In this document: positions 63,693 to 64,000 of the stretch, piece after piece
Position numbering within the stretch: position 1 is the stretch's first letter
Layout: each line of letters opens with the position of its first letter
NCBI GenBank assembly: GCA_947561715.1
Contig: OX387205.1
Span: 5,585,001 to 5,649,000, forward strand
Direction of reading: 5' to 3'
DNA from: Ascidia mentula
Taxonomy: Eukaryota > Chordata > Ascidiacea > Phlebobranchia > Ascidiidae
Length of the DNA stretch: 64,000 bases
The notes under the pieces: model-generated
Databases searched by the model: none
What the model saw: the letters and a program-made list of their open reading frames with translations, nothing else
Told to the model about the DNA's origin: nothing
Program-made: the position numbers and the translations under genes

Positions 63693-64000
63693 CATCCAGA
63701 AAAATCTCTAAATATATGAATACTGTGTAGTTGTCCGTGAGCTGTGTTCACCTAACTAAAGACACCATTACATAAGCTCCGCGATTCAAATTTGTGCGGA
63801 AAAAATTTTTGCTTAGTTTGATTTTGCTTCCTACTGTTTCTGCCTATTTCCGCCATTTCAGTCGCGTTGCTGCCTTTTTTTGATTCACGCCGTTCAGCAT
63901 CTAATTTTTTTGTTTTCTATTTTTATTGCATTCGTATTCTGTTCGCGACCTTTTTTTAATCGAGATTTAATATCATTTTTGTATTTTTAATAAACTTGGT

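Overview
The window is animal nuclear DNA: AT-rich, with short GT..AG introns and no bacterial features. Two complete multi-exon genes lie on the plus strand. I assembled both by hand from reading frames, splice sites and intron phases, and each closes into one open frame. The short introns, compact genes and invertebrate-like sequences that still match vertebrate families point to an invertebrate chordate. An ascidian of the Ciona type is my best guess. That is an inference, since nothing in the window is strictly diagnostic.

Layout: (1) 1-18603 has no gene I can recognise. It holds small repeats: a 68-base retroelement-tail insertion with a 13-base target duplication, a perfect 18-base inverted repeat, and a diverged duplication at about 11.3/12.7 kb. 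(2) 18604-24641 is a 12-exon, 692-residue SLC26 anion transporter closest to SLC26A11, with a complete membrane domain and STAS domain and an N-terminal extension carrying an acidic dileucine motif. (3) 24642-47187 is a 22.5 kb stretch without a recognisable gene. It contains SINE-like relics, clustered CRE-type sites and one small unassigned signal-peptide ORF. (4) 47188-63100 is a 58-coding-exon, 1847-residue fibrillar collagen of clade C (COL24A1/COL27A1 type): signal peptide, TSPN domain, one large Ser/Thr-rich exon, a 991-residue triple helix with two short interruptions, and a full COLFI C-propeptide. (5) 63101-64000 is 3' UTR and flank.

The two genes have unrelated roles. One moves anions, probably sulfate, across a membrane; the other builds extracellular fibrils. 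The spacing gives no sign of an operon. The points most worth following are in the collagen: the C-propeptide has lost exactly the two cysteines (C2 and C3) that make inter-chain disulfides while keeping the six that pair within a chain; it has a basic insert with two furin-like R-x-R-R motifs; and an in-frame alternative last exon could replace its conserved end. Also notable is a dispersed short repeat, with at least three copies here, whose best copy holds a hammerhead-ribozyme-like core.
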